Shown: positions 1 through 7,226 of the stretch, one piece after another | Position numbering within the stretch: the first letter of the stretch is position 1 | How the letters are laid out: every line of letters begins with the position of its first letter | Assembly: GCA_025464795.1 (NCBI GenBank) | Contig: JAODNB010000249.1 | Coordinates: forward strand, 1 to 15,570 | From: Frankiales bacterium | GTDB lineage: Bacteria > Actinomycetota > Actinomycetes > Mycobacteriales > SCTD01 | Direction: 5' to 3' | DNA length: 15,570 bases | Notes under the pieces: model-generated | Database searches by the model: none | What the model saw: the letters and a program-made list of their open reading frames with translations, nothing else | Told to the model about the DNA's origin: nothing | Made by a program: the position numbers and the translations under genes

Positions 1-267
1 CTCGAGGTCGCGGTGCAGGTCGTCGGCCCCGAGGTAGGGCCGCAGCGACTCGACGACCACCCCCGGCACCGACTGCGCCGAGGTGATCAGGACGTCCGCC
101 AGGCCGCCGGCGGGCAGCTGCACGAGCAGGTCGTCGACGGCCCCCTCGGGCCCTCGCTCGACGACGTCGAGGCTGACGATGTCCGCGCCCGCCTGGCCGA
201 GGGCGGTCGCCACGGCGCCGAGCATGCCGGGGCGGTCGGGGAGGACGACGCGCAGCAGGTAGGCCAT
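1..267 (-). CDS. ACT-domain protein, partial (C-terminal part lies beyond the window start)
   Basis: An open frame runs leftward from ATG at 267 to the window edge without a stop (89 codons visible). The product starts MAYLLRVVLPDRPGMLGAVA and continues with GADIVSLDVVERG, the beta-strand, D-x-P-G-x-L and helix pattern of an ACT domain (about residues 3-70), a small-ligand, often amino-acid, sensing fold. It has no catalytic domain in the visible part, so a regulatory or binding role is inferred. It is divergent from gatC; from memory, an ACT-domain gene also lies next to gatC in mycobacteria. The start is chosen because the first strand of the domain begins right after the Met. No strong Shine-Dalgarno sequence precedes it; an in-frame GTG at 285 would add six residues. 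The family is fairly sure; ligand and function are unknown. Confidence 0.8.
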   Translation of the reverse strand, partial: MAYLLRVVLPDRPGMLGAVATALGQAGADIVSLDVVERGPEGAVDDLLVQLPAGGLADVLITSAQSVPGVVVESLRPYLGADDLHRDLE

Positions 268-418
268 GGCAGCCAGTGTGCCCACCGCTCATTGCCGCTG
301 TGTTTCGCCATCGTCAAATCTCCGGGGGACCCTGCAGCGCCGTTCCCTAGACTCCGTTGCGTCCGCTCCGCCGCCCACCTGTACGACGTCATCGAGCGGA
401 CGCTACGAGAGGAACCCC
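268..418. promoter_or_regulatory. divergent intergenic region between the ACT-domain gene and gatC
   Basis: These 151 bases must hold promoters for both directions. Leftward, TTGACG (minus strand, 317 to 312) is a good -35 match, followed after 17 bases by a poor -10 candidate CAATGA (294 to 289), which would give a short leader to the ATG at 267. Rightward, TAGACT at 348-353 fits the actinobacterial TAnnnT -10 pattern but has no clear -35. No stable hairpin or repeat was seen. The assignments are weak. Confidence 0.25.
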
Positions 419-730
419 ATGCCGGAGGCTGGACGCCCCACGATCGGCCGCGAGGAGGTCGCGCACCTCGCGCGGCTGTCCCGCCTCGCGCTGGACGACA
501 GCGAGCTCGACCGGCTCGCCGGCCAGCTCGACGTGATCCTGGGAGCGGTGGCGCAGATCTCGGAGGTCAGCGCAGCCGACGTACCGCCGACGAGCCACGC
601 CGTTCCGCTCGAGAACGTGACCCGGCCCGATGTCGTGATGCCGTCCCTGACCCCCGCGCAGGCGCTTTCCGGGGCGCCGTCCGAGGAGGACGGCCGCTTC
701 CGCGTACCCCGCATCTTGGACGAAGAATGA
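419..730 (+). CDS. gatC: Asp-tRNA(Asn)/Glu-tRNA(Gln) amidotransferase subunit C
   Basis: This 103-residue protein is the small GatC subunit, which wraps around and stabilises GatA and helps join it to GatB in the GatCAB complex. The N-terminal helical part has the family pattern REEVAHLARLSRLALDDSEL (residues 11-30), followed by a helix containing LDVILGAVAQISEV. A PLENVTRPD segment precedes the C-terminal end GRFRVPRIL, which matches the usual GatC tail. Length is normal (about 95-105). ATG at 419 is favoured by GAGAGG at 407-412 with a 6-base spacer. Its TGA overlaps the gatA ATG by four bases, so translation is probably coupled. First gene of the gatCAB operon. Confidence 0.95.
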   Translation: MPEAGRPTIGREEVAHLARLSRLALDDSELDRLAGQLDVILGAVAQISEVSAADVPPTSHAVPLENVTRPDVVMPSLTPAQALSGAPSEEDGRFRVPRILDEE

Positions 731-2190
731 GCGACCTCACCAGGCTGACGGCGGCTGAGACTGCCTCGGCCATCGCCTCGCGTGAGGTCAGTGCTGTCGA
801 GGTCGCGCAGGCTCACCTCGACCGGATCGCCAAGGTCGACGGCCAGGTGCACGCCTTCCTCCACGTCGACGCCGAGGGTGCCCTCGCCCAGGCTCGTCGG
901 GTCGACGACGGCGAGCTGTCCGGTCCGCTGGCCGGCGTACCGCTCGCTCTGAAGGACGTCCTGTGCCAGCAGGACATCCCGACGACCGTCGGCTCCAAGA
1001 TCCTCGAGGGGTGGCGTCCCCCCTACGACGCGACGGTGACCGCGCGGCTCAAGGCGGCCGGGGTCGTCATCCTCGGCAAGACCAACATGGACGAGTTCGC
1101 GATGGGCTCGTCCACCGAGCACAGCGCCTACGGCCCGACGCACAACCCCTGGGACCTGACCCGGATCCCCGGCGGCTCCGGTGGCGGTTCGTCCGCGGCC
1201 CTGGCGAGCTACCAGGCCCCCCTGGCCATCGGTACCGACACCGGCGGCTCGATCCGGCAGCCCGCTTCGGTCACCGGCACCGTCGGCGTCAAGCCGACCT
1301 ACGGCGGGGTGTCCCGATACGGCCTGGTCGCGTTCTCGAGCTCCCTGGACCAGGCAGGGCCGTGCGCACGCACCGTCCTCGACGCCGCTCTGCTGCACGA
1401 GGTCATCGCCGGCTACGACCCGCGCGACTCCACCTCCATCAACCAGCCCGTCCCGCCGGTTGTCGCGGCCGCGCGCTCCGGCGAGGTGAAGGGCCTGCGG
1501 ATCGGCGTCGTGAAGGAGCTCACGGGCGACGGCTACGAGGAAGGCGTGCAGCAGCGGTTCGACGAAGCGGTCGCGATCCTGCAGTCGCTCGGCGCCATCG
1601 TGACCGAGGTCAGCTGCCCGCACTTCAGCTACGCCCTTACTGCGTACTACCTGATCGCGCCGTCCGAAGCGTCGTCCAACCTCGCGCGCTTCGACGCCGT
1701 GCGGTACGGGTTGCGGGTCGGTGACGACGGGGAGCGCTCGCTCGAGGAGGTCACGGCTCTCACCCGGGGCCAGGGCTTCGGCGCCGAGGTGAAGCGGCGC
1801 ATCATCCTCGGGACCTACGCCCTGTCGAGCGGCTACTACGACGCCTACTACGGCCAGGCCCAGAAGGTCCGCACGCTGATCACGCGGGACTTCCAGAAGG
1901 CCTGGGAGTCCGTCGACGTGCTCGTGGCACCGACCTGCCCGACGGTCGCCTTCCCGTTGGGGGCGAAGCTGGAGGACCCCCTCGCGATGTACAAGCAGGA
2001 CATCTGCAGCATCCCCTCGAACCTGTACGGCGGCCCGGCTGCGTCCTTCCCGGCAGGGCTCTCGGAAGGGCTGCCAGTGGGCCTGCAGGTGATGGCGCCG
2101 ACGCTGCGCGAAGACCTGCTCTACCAGGTCGGCGCCGCACTGGAACGCGCCCTGCCGGCCGCTGTCCCGCCGCTCGCCTGGGAGAACTGA
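727..2190 (+). CDS. gatA: Asp-tRNA(Asn)/Glu-tRNA(Gln) amidotransferase subunit A (glutaminase/amidase)
   Basis: A 487-residue amidase-signature protein that releases ammonia from glutamine and passes it to GatB for amidation of mischarged Glu-tRNA(Gln) or Asp-tRNA(Asn). The amidase-signature triad is visible: Lys76 in PLALKDV, Ser151 at the start of the SGGGSS loop, and nucleophile Ser175 in GTDTGGSIRQP. The spacing agrees with the Lys79/Ser154/Ser178 triad I recall for Staphylococcus aureus GatA, shifted by three. Further GatA hallmarks are GKTNMDEFAMGSS and KPTYGGVSRYGLVAF. Length is typical. ATG at 727 overlaps the gatC stop (ATGA). The same frame is open further upstream to base 13, but that upstream part opposes the ACT gene and overlaps gatC, so it is not coding. 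It is followed immediately by gatB. Confidence 0.97.
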   Translation: MSDLTRLTAAETASAIASREVSAVEVAQAHLDRIAKVDGQVHAFLHVDAEGALAQARRVDDGELSGPLAGVPLALKDVLCQQDIPTTVGSKILEGWRPPYDATVTARLKAAGVVILGKTNMDEFAMGSSTEHSAYGPTHNPWDLTRIPGGSGGGSSAALASYQAPLAIGTDTGGSIRQPASVTGTVGVKPTYGGVSRYGLVAFSSSLDQAGPCARTVLDAALLHEVIAGYDPRDSTSINQPVPPVVAAARSGEVKGLRIGVVKELTGDGYEEGVQQRFDEAVAILQSLGAIVTEVSCPHFSYALTAYYLIAPSEASSNLARFDAVRYGLRVGDDGERSLEEVTALTRGQGFGAEVKRRIILGTYALSSGYYDAYYGQAQKVRTLITRDFQKAWESVDVLVAPTCPTVAFPLGAKLEDPLAMYKQDICSIPSNLYGGPAASFPAGLSEGLPVGLQVMAPTLREDLLYQVGAALERALPAAVPPLAWEN

Positions 2191-2191
2191 C

Positions 2192-3685
2192 GTGACCGCG
2201 ATCCCTTACGCAGAGGCCCTTGCGGAGTTCGAGCCGGTCATCGGGCTCGAGACGCACGTGGAGCTGGGCACGGCCTCCAAGATGTTCTGCGGCTGCGCCA
2301 CAGAGTTCGGTGCGGAGCCCAACACGCAGACCTGTCCCGTCTGCCTCGGCCTGCCCGGAGCGCTGCCGGTCGTGAACGAGACCGCCATCGAGTCGACCAT
2401 CCGCATCGGCCTGGCCCTGCACTGCGACATCGCGACCTGGTGCCGGTTCGCCCGCAAGAACTACTTCTACCCCGACATGCCGAAGAACTTCCAGACCTCC
2501 CAGTACGACGAACCGCTGTGCACCGACGGTTACCTCGACGTCCAGGTCAAGGGCGAGACCGTCCGGATCCCGATCGAGCGCGTCCACCTCGAGGAGGACA
2601 CCGGCAAGTCGCTGCACGTGGGCGGCGCGACCGGGCGCATCCACGGCGCCTCGCACTCCCTGGTGGACTACAACCGCGCCGGGATCCCCCTGGTCGAGAT
2701 CGTCACGAAGCCGGTGACGGGCACGGGCGCGATGCCGGCCGAGGTCGCGAAGGCCTACGTGACGGAGCTGCGCGACGTGCTCCGCGGCCTCGGGGTGAGC
2801 GACGTCAAGATGGAGCAGGGCTCCATGCGCTGCGACGTCAACGTCTCCCTCAACAAGCCAGGGCAGGAGTGGGGGACCCGCTCCGAGACCAAGAACGTGA
2901 ACTCGCTGCGGTCGGTCGAGCGGGCCGTCCGCTCCGAGGTCGAGCGCCAGGCGTACGTCCTGCGCGAGGGCGGTCGCATCGTCCAGGAGACGCGGCACTT
3001 CCACGAGGACACCGGGATGTCCACGTCCGGGCGCTCGAAGGAGGAGGCCACCGACTACCGGAACTTCCCGGAGCCGGACCTCGTCCCCATCGCCCCTGAC
3101 GTCGCCTGGGTCGCCTCCCTCAGGGCTGCCCTTCCGGAAGCGCCGTCCGTCCGCCGCCGCAAGCTCGTCGAGGAGCTCGGGCTTTCCGAGAACGACAGCG
3201 AGGCGATGGTGAACGCCGGTGTCCTCGACGTCGTGCTCGCCACCGTCGCTGCTGGTGCCTCGGCCGCCGAGGCGCGCAACTGGTGGCTGGGCCACCTGGC
3301 GCAGTCGGCGAACGCGGCGGGGGTGGACGCCCCCGACCTGCCCATCACGCCCGCGCAGGTGGCGGAGGTCGCCGCGCTCGTCGCGAGCGGCTCGCTCAAC
3401 GCCGGTCTGGCCAGGCAGGTCGTCGACGGAGTGCTCGCGGGGGAGGGGTCGCCGGCAGAGGTCGTGGCCGCTCGTGGGCTCGCGATCGTCAAGGACGAGG
3501 GAGCCCTCTCGGCCGCGGTAGAGGCAGCCATCGCGGCGGACCCGGGCGCCGCGCAGAAGGTCCGGGACGGCAAGGTCGCCGCCGTCGGGGCCTTGGTCGG
3601 CAGCGTCATGAAGGCCACCCGCGGTCAGGCGGACGCGGGGATGGCGCGGGCCCTGCTGCTCGAGAAGCTCGGCGTCAGCGAGTAG
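2192..3685 (+). CDS. gatB: Asp-tRNA(Asn)/Glu-tRNA(Gln) amidotransferase subunit B
   Basis: A 497-residue GatB subunit, which phosphorylates the mischarged aminoacyl-tRNA with ATP and then amidates it with ammonia from GatA. The N-terminal catalytic cradle shows VIGLETHVEL, then a zinc site with Cys33, Cys35, Cys48 and Cys51 (MFCGC and CPVCLG). Other family blocks are NYFYPDMPKNFQTSQYD, DVNVSL, and TKNVNSLRSVERA. The C-terminal part, from about residue 340 to the end, is the helical GatB/YqeY tail that contacts tRNA. GTG at 2192 is chosen: it lies one base after the gatA TGA and is preceded by GGGAGA within the gatA end. Last gene of the operon; its TAG ends two bases before the opposing stop of the YihY gene. 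Confidence 0.97.
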   Translation: MTAIPYAEALAEFEPVIGLETHVELGTASKMFCGCATEFGAEPNTQTCPVCLGLPGALPVVNETAIESTIRIGLALHCDIATWCRFARKNYFYPDMPKNFQTSQYDEPLCTDGYLDVQVKGETVRIPIERVHLEEDTGKSLHVGGATGRIHGASHSLVDYNRAGIPLVEIVTKPVTGTGAMPAEVAKAYVTELRDVLRGLGVSDVKMEQGSMRCDVNVSLNKPGQEWGTRSETKNVNSLRSVERAVRSEVERQAYVLREGGRIVQETRHFHEDTGMSTSGRSKEEATDYRNFPEPDLVPIAPDVAWVASLRAALPEAPSVRRRKLVEELGLSENDSEAMVNAGVLDVVLATVAAGASAAEARNWWLGHLAQSANAAGVDAPDLPITPAQVAEVAALVASGSLNAGLARQVVDGVLAGEGSPAEVVAARGLAIVKDEGALSAAVEAAIAADPGAAQKVRDGKVAAVGALVGSVMKATRGQADAGMARALLLEKLGVSE

Positions 3686-3687
3686 CC

Positions 3688-4704
3688 CTAGGGCGTCACG
3701 GGCTCGTCGGTCGGGAGGTCCTGGGCCCGGACCTGCCGGCGGGCGAGCAGGGTCGCGTTGAGCTCCGCACCGATCAGCAGCGCCAGGCACAGCAGGTAGA
3801 GCCAGGTCATGAGGATGAGGCCACCACCCAGCGCCCCCAGGACCGGAGAGCGCGGCACCACGAGCTTCAGGTAGCTGCTGAAACCCAGCGAGGCGACGAG
3901 CCACAGCACCGAGGTCAGCAGCCCGCCTCGCAGGCCGGAGCGCCACCGGGCGGGGCGGTCCGGGCCGATGTGGAACAGCGTCGTGGCCCAGACCACCAGG
4001 GCGAGGAACGCGACCGGGTAGCGCAGGTAGCCCCAGACGAAGGCGTACTCGTCCGAGATGCCGATCGACTTCACGAACTCGACCTTGCCGAACAGGGGGC
4101 CGACCACGAAGGCGGTGATCATGACGGCGCCGGTCAGCACGGAACCGGCGCCCAGCACCAGCCCGATGAAGCGACGCCGCCACCAGCCCCTGCGGTCAGA
4201 GATGTCGTAGGCGATGGCCAGCGTGTTCAGCACGCTCGCGAAGGCCTGCGCCGTCGAGGCGAGAGCAAGGACCAAGGCCACGGTCAGGGCATTGCCGCTC
4301 GTGGCGAACAGGTTGTTGACGGTGCTGTCCACGCCGTCCGCGGAGGAGGTCAGGACCTGCTTGAGGAACTCGCTGACGGCGTGCTTCACCTTGTCGGTGT
4401 TGTCGTCGCCGACGACGAGCGACAGCTGTCCCAGGACGGCGGCGAACACGAGCAGCGTCGGGAAGACCGTGAGGACGCCCATGAAGGCGTTCTCCCCTGC
4501 CAGGCCGAGGATCCGGTCGCGGTCGGCCTTGCGCCAGACGTCGGCGAACAGGCGCAAGAAGCGTCGGGTCAGGCCGTGGGGTTGCGGCCGTCGGGCCTCG
4601 GCCACAGTGGCGGCCGCGCGGGCAGCTGGGCTGCGCCGCTCGGAAGCTGGTGTCGCGGAGGACGTGGTCACCCCTCCATGGTCGCTGATCGGAGCTCCGC
4701 GCAC
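3688..4704 (-). CDS. YihY/BrkB-family integral membrane protein
   Basis: As drawn from GTG at 4704 the product has 338 residues. After a soluble, Ala/Arg-rich N-terminus there are about six hydrophobic segments, among them AFMGVLTVFPTLLVFAAVLG (about 73-92), ALTVALVLALASTAQAFASV, FIGLVLGAGSVLTGAVMITA, YPVAFLALVVWATTLFHIG, a segment around SVLWLVASLG, and the last one ending LLIGAELNA. That final motif and the PTLLVFAA segment are typical of YihY (BrkB, UPF0761) proteins. Despite old labels such as ribonuclease BN, the function is unsettled. The start is uncertain: GTG 4704 has no good ribosome site, and GTG 4671 has GGAGG only one base away. It sits 3 bases after the regulator gene, so co-transcription is likely. 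It converges on gatB. Confidence 0.88.
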   Translation of the reverse strand: MRGAPISDHGGVTTSSATPASERRSPAARAAATVAEARRPQPHGLTRRFLRLFADVWRKADRDRILGLAGENAFMGVLTVFPTLLVFAAVLGQLSLVVGDDNTDKVKHAVSEFLKQVLTSSADGVDSTVNNLFATSGNALTVALVLALASTAQAFASVLNTLAIAYDISDRRGWWRRRFIGLVLGAGSVLTGAVMITAFVVGPLFGKVEFVKSIGISDEYAFVWGYLRYPVAFLALVVWATTLFHIGPDRPARWRSGLRGGLLTSVLWLVASLGFSSYLKLVVPRSPVLGALGGGLILMTWLYLLCLALLIGAELNATLLARRQVRAQDLPTDEPVTP

Positions 4705-4707
4705 GTG

Positions 4708-5925
4708 TCAGGCGGACGTGTCGGGCACGAGCACCTCGCGCGCGAGCAGTGCCAGGGACCACTCGACGAGGTGATCGACGCGCTCCAGGGAGCGGCCCGT
4801 CAGGGACTCCACGCGCCGCAGCCTGTTCAGGACCGTGTTGCGGTGGCAGAACAGGCGGGTCGCGGTCTGACCGGCTGAACCGCCGGTGTCGAGCCAGGTG
4901 GCGAGGGTCAGCAGCAGGACGTCCCGCTCCTCGGGGTCCAGCGCGAGCAGCCCCCCGAGAGCGCGGGCGACCAGCCTTGCCGCGAGGTCGGGAGCCGTGA
5001 CGAGCAGGGCGCCCGGCAGCCGCGCGTCGAGCTCGCTGATCCCGGACGCGCCGGGTGGGAGGGCCCGCAGGGCTGTCTCCGCGAGCCGGTGCGCCCCGTC
5101 GACCTGAGCCAGGCCGGTCACGATCGGGGACAACCCGGCACGGAGTCCCGCCACGTGCTCGAGGGACTTCGCCAGGTCGGCGTCGGAGGTCAGGTGCACC
5201 AGGCCGATCTCCCGGTCCGCCCGGGTGCGCCAGGCAGCCCGCACGCCCCGTACCGACAGAGCATCGGCCACCGGCCGTCCGGCCTCGGTGCCGTCCAGGA
5301 CCAGCACGACGTACCTGCCGTGCTCCGGCAGGTCGAGCCCGGCGGCCGCGTCAGCAGCGACGGCTCGGGACCGGCCCTGGCCGTCGAGCAGCGCGTCGAC
5401 GAGGGCGTCCCGCCGGCGGTCGTCGCGCCGGTGCAGCACCCGCTCCGTCTCGCGGAACGCCCGTGCCACCTCGGAGGAGAAGGAGTCGACGAGCTCCCAC
5501 ACGTAGCTGGCAGCCTCAACGAGGCCTTCCAGGGCTCCCTCGTCGCGGGCCTGGGCGACGAGCGCGTCCCAGATGCCGCGATGCCCGAGCCGGTAGGCGT
5601 GCAGCACGGACTCGAGCGGCATCCCCTGCTCGGCGCGGCGGTGCCCGGTCGCGTGCGGCGCGTCGAAGACGTCACCCGAAGACGGCTCGCCGGTGAGGGA
5701 CTGCAGGATCCGCTCGAGGTTGTCGTGGCAGGAGCGGCGGAGGTCCTCCCGGGTGGTCCGGCCGAGGCCGTACGAGGGGTCCTCGGCGAGGATGGCCTCG
5801 ACCAGGCGGTCCGTCATGACCTCGAGATCGGCCAGTACCTTGACCGCAAGCGCGGTGACCTGCTCGGGCGGCTGCCTCATCTGCCCCGTGAGGTTCACTG
5901 GCGGACTGTATTGCGCCTGCGTCAC
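4708..5925 (-). CDS. PucR/CdaR-type transcriptional regulator with C-terminal helix-turn-helix
   Basis: A 405-residue protein if started at GTG 5925, or 390 residues from the in-frame ATG at 5880 (Met16). The N-terminal half (about 20-170) is helical and resembles the RsbRD/PucR sensory region; HRRAEQGMPLESVLHAYRLG is characteristic. The middle (about 200-320) looks like the degenerate GGDEF-like domain of CdaR proteins. The C-terminus carries the PucR-type HTH: LATWLDTGGSAGQTATRLF followed by CHRNTVLNRLRRVESLTGRSL. Such proteins usually activate or repress nearby genes in response to a metabolite; the ligand here is unknown. It is divergent from the secreted-protein gene at 5951 with as little as 25 bases between starts, so that gene, the copper oxidase behind it, and itself are the likely targets (inferred). 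Confidence 0.88.
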   Translation of the reverse strand: MTQAQYSPPVNLTGQMRQPPEQVTALAVKVLADLEVMTDRLVEAILAEDPSYGLGRTTREDLRRSCHDNLERILQSLTGEPSSGDVFDAPHATGHRRAEQGMPLESVLHAYRLGHRGIWDALVAQARDEGALEGLVEAASYVWELVDSFSSEVARAFRETERVLHRRDDRRRDALVDALLDGQGRSRAVAADAAAGLDLPEHGRYVVLVLDGTEAGRPVADALSVRGVRAAWRTRADREIGLVHLTSDADLAKSLEHVAGLRAGLSPIVTGLAQVDGAHRLAETALRALPPGASGISELDARLPGALLVTAPDLAARLVARALGGLLALDPEERDVLLLTLATWLDTGGSAGQTATRLFCHRNTVLNRLRRVESLTGRSLERVDHLVEWSLALLAREVLVPDTSA

Positions 5926-5937
5926 AGCAGCCCACTC

Positions 5938-5943
5938 GAGAGG
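5938..5943 (+). promoter_or_regulatory. ribosome binding site fixing the GTG 5951 start
   Basis: GAGAGG lies 7 bases before GTG 5951. The frame is open upstream to 5693, but only this start gives a clean signal peptide, so the site decides the start. The sequence GAGAGGTCTC is itself a short inverted repeat. Confidence 0.7.
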
Positions 5944-5950
5944 TCTCCCC

Positions 5951-7051
5951 GTGCGCCTGCTGCGCCTCCTTGGGCTGCTGCTCCTGGCACTTCTCCTGCT
6001 TCCCGTGCTCCCGGCTGAGGCCCACTCCTACCAGGACCCCGCGCTTCGCACGGTGTTCGACGGAGTGCAGCCGGCGGTTCTTCCGCCGAGCGTGAAGGTC
6101 CGTGTGGTCCCGAGCGTGGTCGACGAGCTCGTCGTCGCGAACCCGACGGCGAAGCCGCTCGAGGTCCTGGGCCTGGGTGGGGAGCCGTTCCTCAAGATCA
6201 GCTCCGCCGGCGTGCTCGCCAACCTGGCCAGTCCCGACTGGTACGCGACGGGGACCCCCGAGGGTGGCCCCGTGCCGCCCGCCGACGTCGTGCGTGACAA
6301 GGGGAAGGGGGCGCCGCGCTGGGCGCTCGTCAGTCACGAGTCGACGTGGTCGGAGTTCGACCCGCGCCTGCACCCTCGAGCGGCAGCGACGCCGGAGATG
6401 CGCAAGGCGGCGAAGGAGGTGGTCCTGACCGTCTGGCGGATCCCCCTGAGGTACGGGGGGACCGCGCTCGCGGCCACCGGCCACGTGCTCTTCTCGCCGG
6501 TGCGAGGAGGTCTGTCCGTCAGCGTCACCAAGACGCCGGAGGGGGTCGTCGCCACCCCGATCCAGGGCGAGCTGCCCGGCCTGTTCCTGCGGGCTCCTGC
6601 CGGGCGGTCCGTGGAGGTGGAGGGTCGGGACGGGTTGCCGTTCCTGCGCTTCGAGGGCGGCACGGTGCAGGCGAACACCGCGAGCCTGTCGTGGCGCGAT
6701 GACCAGGAAGCCAAGAAGCGCGCCGTGGTCGTGAGGGGCTGGGAGGAGGTCGGCGTGGGTCAGACCTACACCTGGCTCGACCCCCGGCTGCGCTTTCCCG
6801 CGGACCTGCCGTCCGATGCCGTTCTGCGTTCCTCGATCCCGAGCAAGGTCCTGGACTGGCGCGTGCCGGTGCTGCTCGACGGCGCCGGGACCGAGATCGC
6901 CGGCGTCGTCACCTGGGTGCCCCGCGCCTTGGCGCTCCAGCAGGTCGGCGCTCGCCCTCCGAGAGCAGCCGGGCTGCCCTGGTGGCCGTTCGCGCTCGGG
7001 GCCACGGCTGTCGCGCTCGGGCTGCTGGTGGCCCTTCGTCGCGCGAGGTAG
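5951..7051 (+). CDS. secreted, C-terminally membrane-anchored protein with predicted N-terminal histidine after cleavage
   Basis: A 366-residue protein of no confidently named family. Residues 1-24 are a signal peptide: MRLLRLLG, a Leu-rich core, then PAEA with an A-x-A cleavage motif, which would leave His25 as the mature N-terminus (HSYQDPALR). The body reads like an actinobacterial secreted family I recall by its segments VxELVVxNPTxKPLEVLGxxGEPFLKISxxGV and a Trp/His-rich motif; here that motif is degenerate (W133 to H141, WSEFDPRLH). No cysteine is present. The C-terminus has one membrane helix (about 342-361) ending RRAR, so the bulk should face outside. It shares strand and neighbourhood with the copper radical oxidase. 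An exposed N-terminal His is a copper ligand in CopC-like proteins, so a copper-handling role is possible but unproven. Confidence 0.75.
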   Translation: MRLLRLLGLLLLALLLLPVLPAEAHSYQDPALRTVFDGVQPAVLPPSVKVRVVPSVVDELVVANPTAKPLEVLGLGGEPFLKISSAGVLANLASPDWYATGTPEGGPVPPADVVRDKGKGAPRWALVSHESTWSEFDPRLHPRAAATPEMRKAAKEVVLTVWRIPLRYGGTALAATGHVLFSPVRGGLSVSVTKTPEGVVATPIQGELPGLFLRAPAGRSVEVEGRDGLPFLRFEGGTVQANTASLSWRDDQEAKKRAVVVRGWEEVGVGQTYTWLDPRLRFPADLPSDAVLRSSIPSKVLDWRVPVLLDGAGTEIAGVVTWVPRALALQQVGARPPRAAGLPWWPFALGATAVALGLLVALRRAR

Positions 7052-7105
7052 CCGTTGCCCGCGCGTTGCACAGGGTGAGGGGCCGACCTCGCGGTGGGCC
7101 CGCCT

Positions 7106-7143
7106 ACCCCTGGAGGCGCAATGCTGTGCCTGAGCCCAGGGGT
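7106..7143 (+). promoter_or_regulatory. long stem-loop in the leader of the copper oxidase gene
   Basis: An 8-bp arm ACCCCTGG (7106-7113) pairs with CCAGGGGT (7136-7143). Stacked directly inside it, AGGCGCA (7114-7120) pairs with TGTGCCT (7125-7131) with one G-T wobble. The loop is ATGC (7121-7124), and a 4-base bulge (7132-7135) lies on the 3' side. No T-tract follows, so it is not a standard intrinsic terminator. It could be a T-less terminator for the upstream gene, an RNA regulator or stabiliser, or an operator. It also buries a GGAGG at 7112-7116 that would serve the small ORF starting in its loop. Confidence 0.5.
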
Positions 7144-7213
7144 GATCCACGTCACCACGGAGAACACTGTCCGTGTACGTCGTGCTTTGTGCGCGTTTCC
7201 CTCCCTGCTCTGA
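7121..7213 (+). CDS. possible 30-residue upstream ORF in the oxidase leader
   Basis: ATG at 7121, in the loop of the stem-loop, is preceded by GGAGG (7112-7116, 4-base spacer). It opens a frame of 30 codons that begins MLCLSPGVIH and ends at TGA 7211-7213. That stop overlaps the GAGGAG ribosome site of the copper oxidase, so translation of the small ORF could influence oxidase initiation. Two cysteines are encoded (residues 3 and 24). Against coding: only about three quarters of third positions are G or C, well below the neighbouring genes, and nothing in the peptide is recognisable. Treat as a candidate leader peptide only. Confidence 0.25.
   Translation: MLCLSPGVIHVTTENTVRVRRALCAFPSLL
7141..7156. 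promoter_or_regulatory. operator-like inverted repeat upstream of the copper oxidase gene
   Basis: GGTGA (7141-7145) and TCACC (7152-7156) form a dyad with 6 bases between, a geometry common for dimeric regulators. It overlaps the end of the stem-loop and lies 70 bases before the oxidase start. Short arms make chance occurrence quite possible. Confidence 0.25.
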
Positions 7214-7217
7214 GGAG
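7212..7217 (+). promoter_or_regulatory. ribosome binding site of the copper oxidase gene
   Basis: GAGGAG ends 9 bases before ATG 7227. The frame is open upstream to 7173 with GTG codons, but this site and the signal peptide that follows fix the start at 7227. Confidence 0.7.
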
Positions 7218-7226
7218 TCTCACCCC

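Noticed and set aside
3685..3694. GCCCTAGGGC palindrome between the gatB and YihY stops
   Set aside because: A 10-bp palindrome without a loop cannot form a useful terminator hairpin, and no T-tract follows; left as a curiosity of overlapping stops.
1880..4183. 767-residue open frame on the minus strand
   Set aside because: It lies opposite gatA and gatB, which have clear family matches; the translation is Arg/Ala/Gly-rich and structureless, a normal shadow in GC-rich DNA.
7106..7143. CsoR-type copper operator reading of ACCCC/GGGGT
   Set aside because: CsoR sites have the C and G tracts nearly adjacent; here they are more than 20 bases apart, so a copper-sensor site is not supported.
7165..7177. 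ACAC-N5-GTGT inverted repeat upstream of the oxidase
   Set aside because: Four-base arms are expected by chance in a region of this size.
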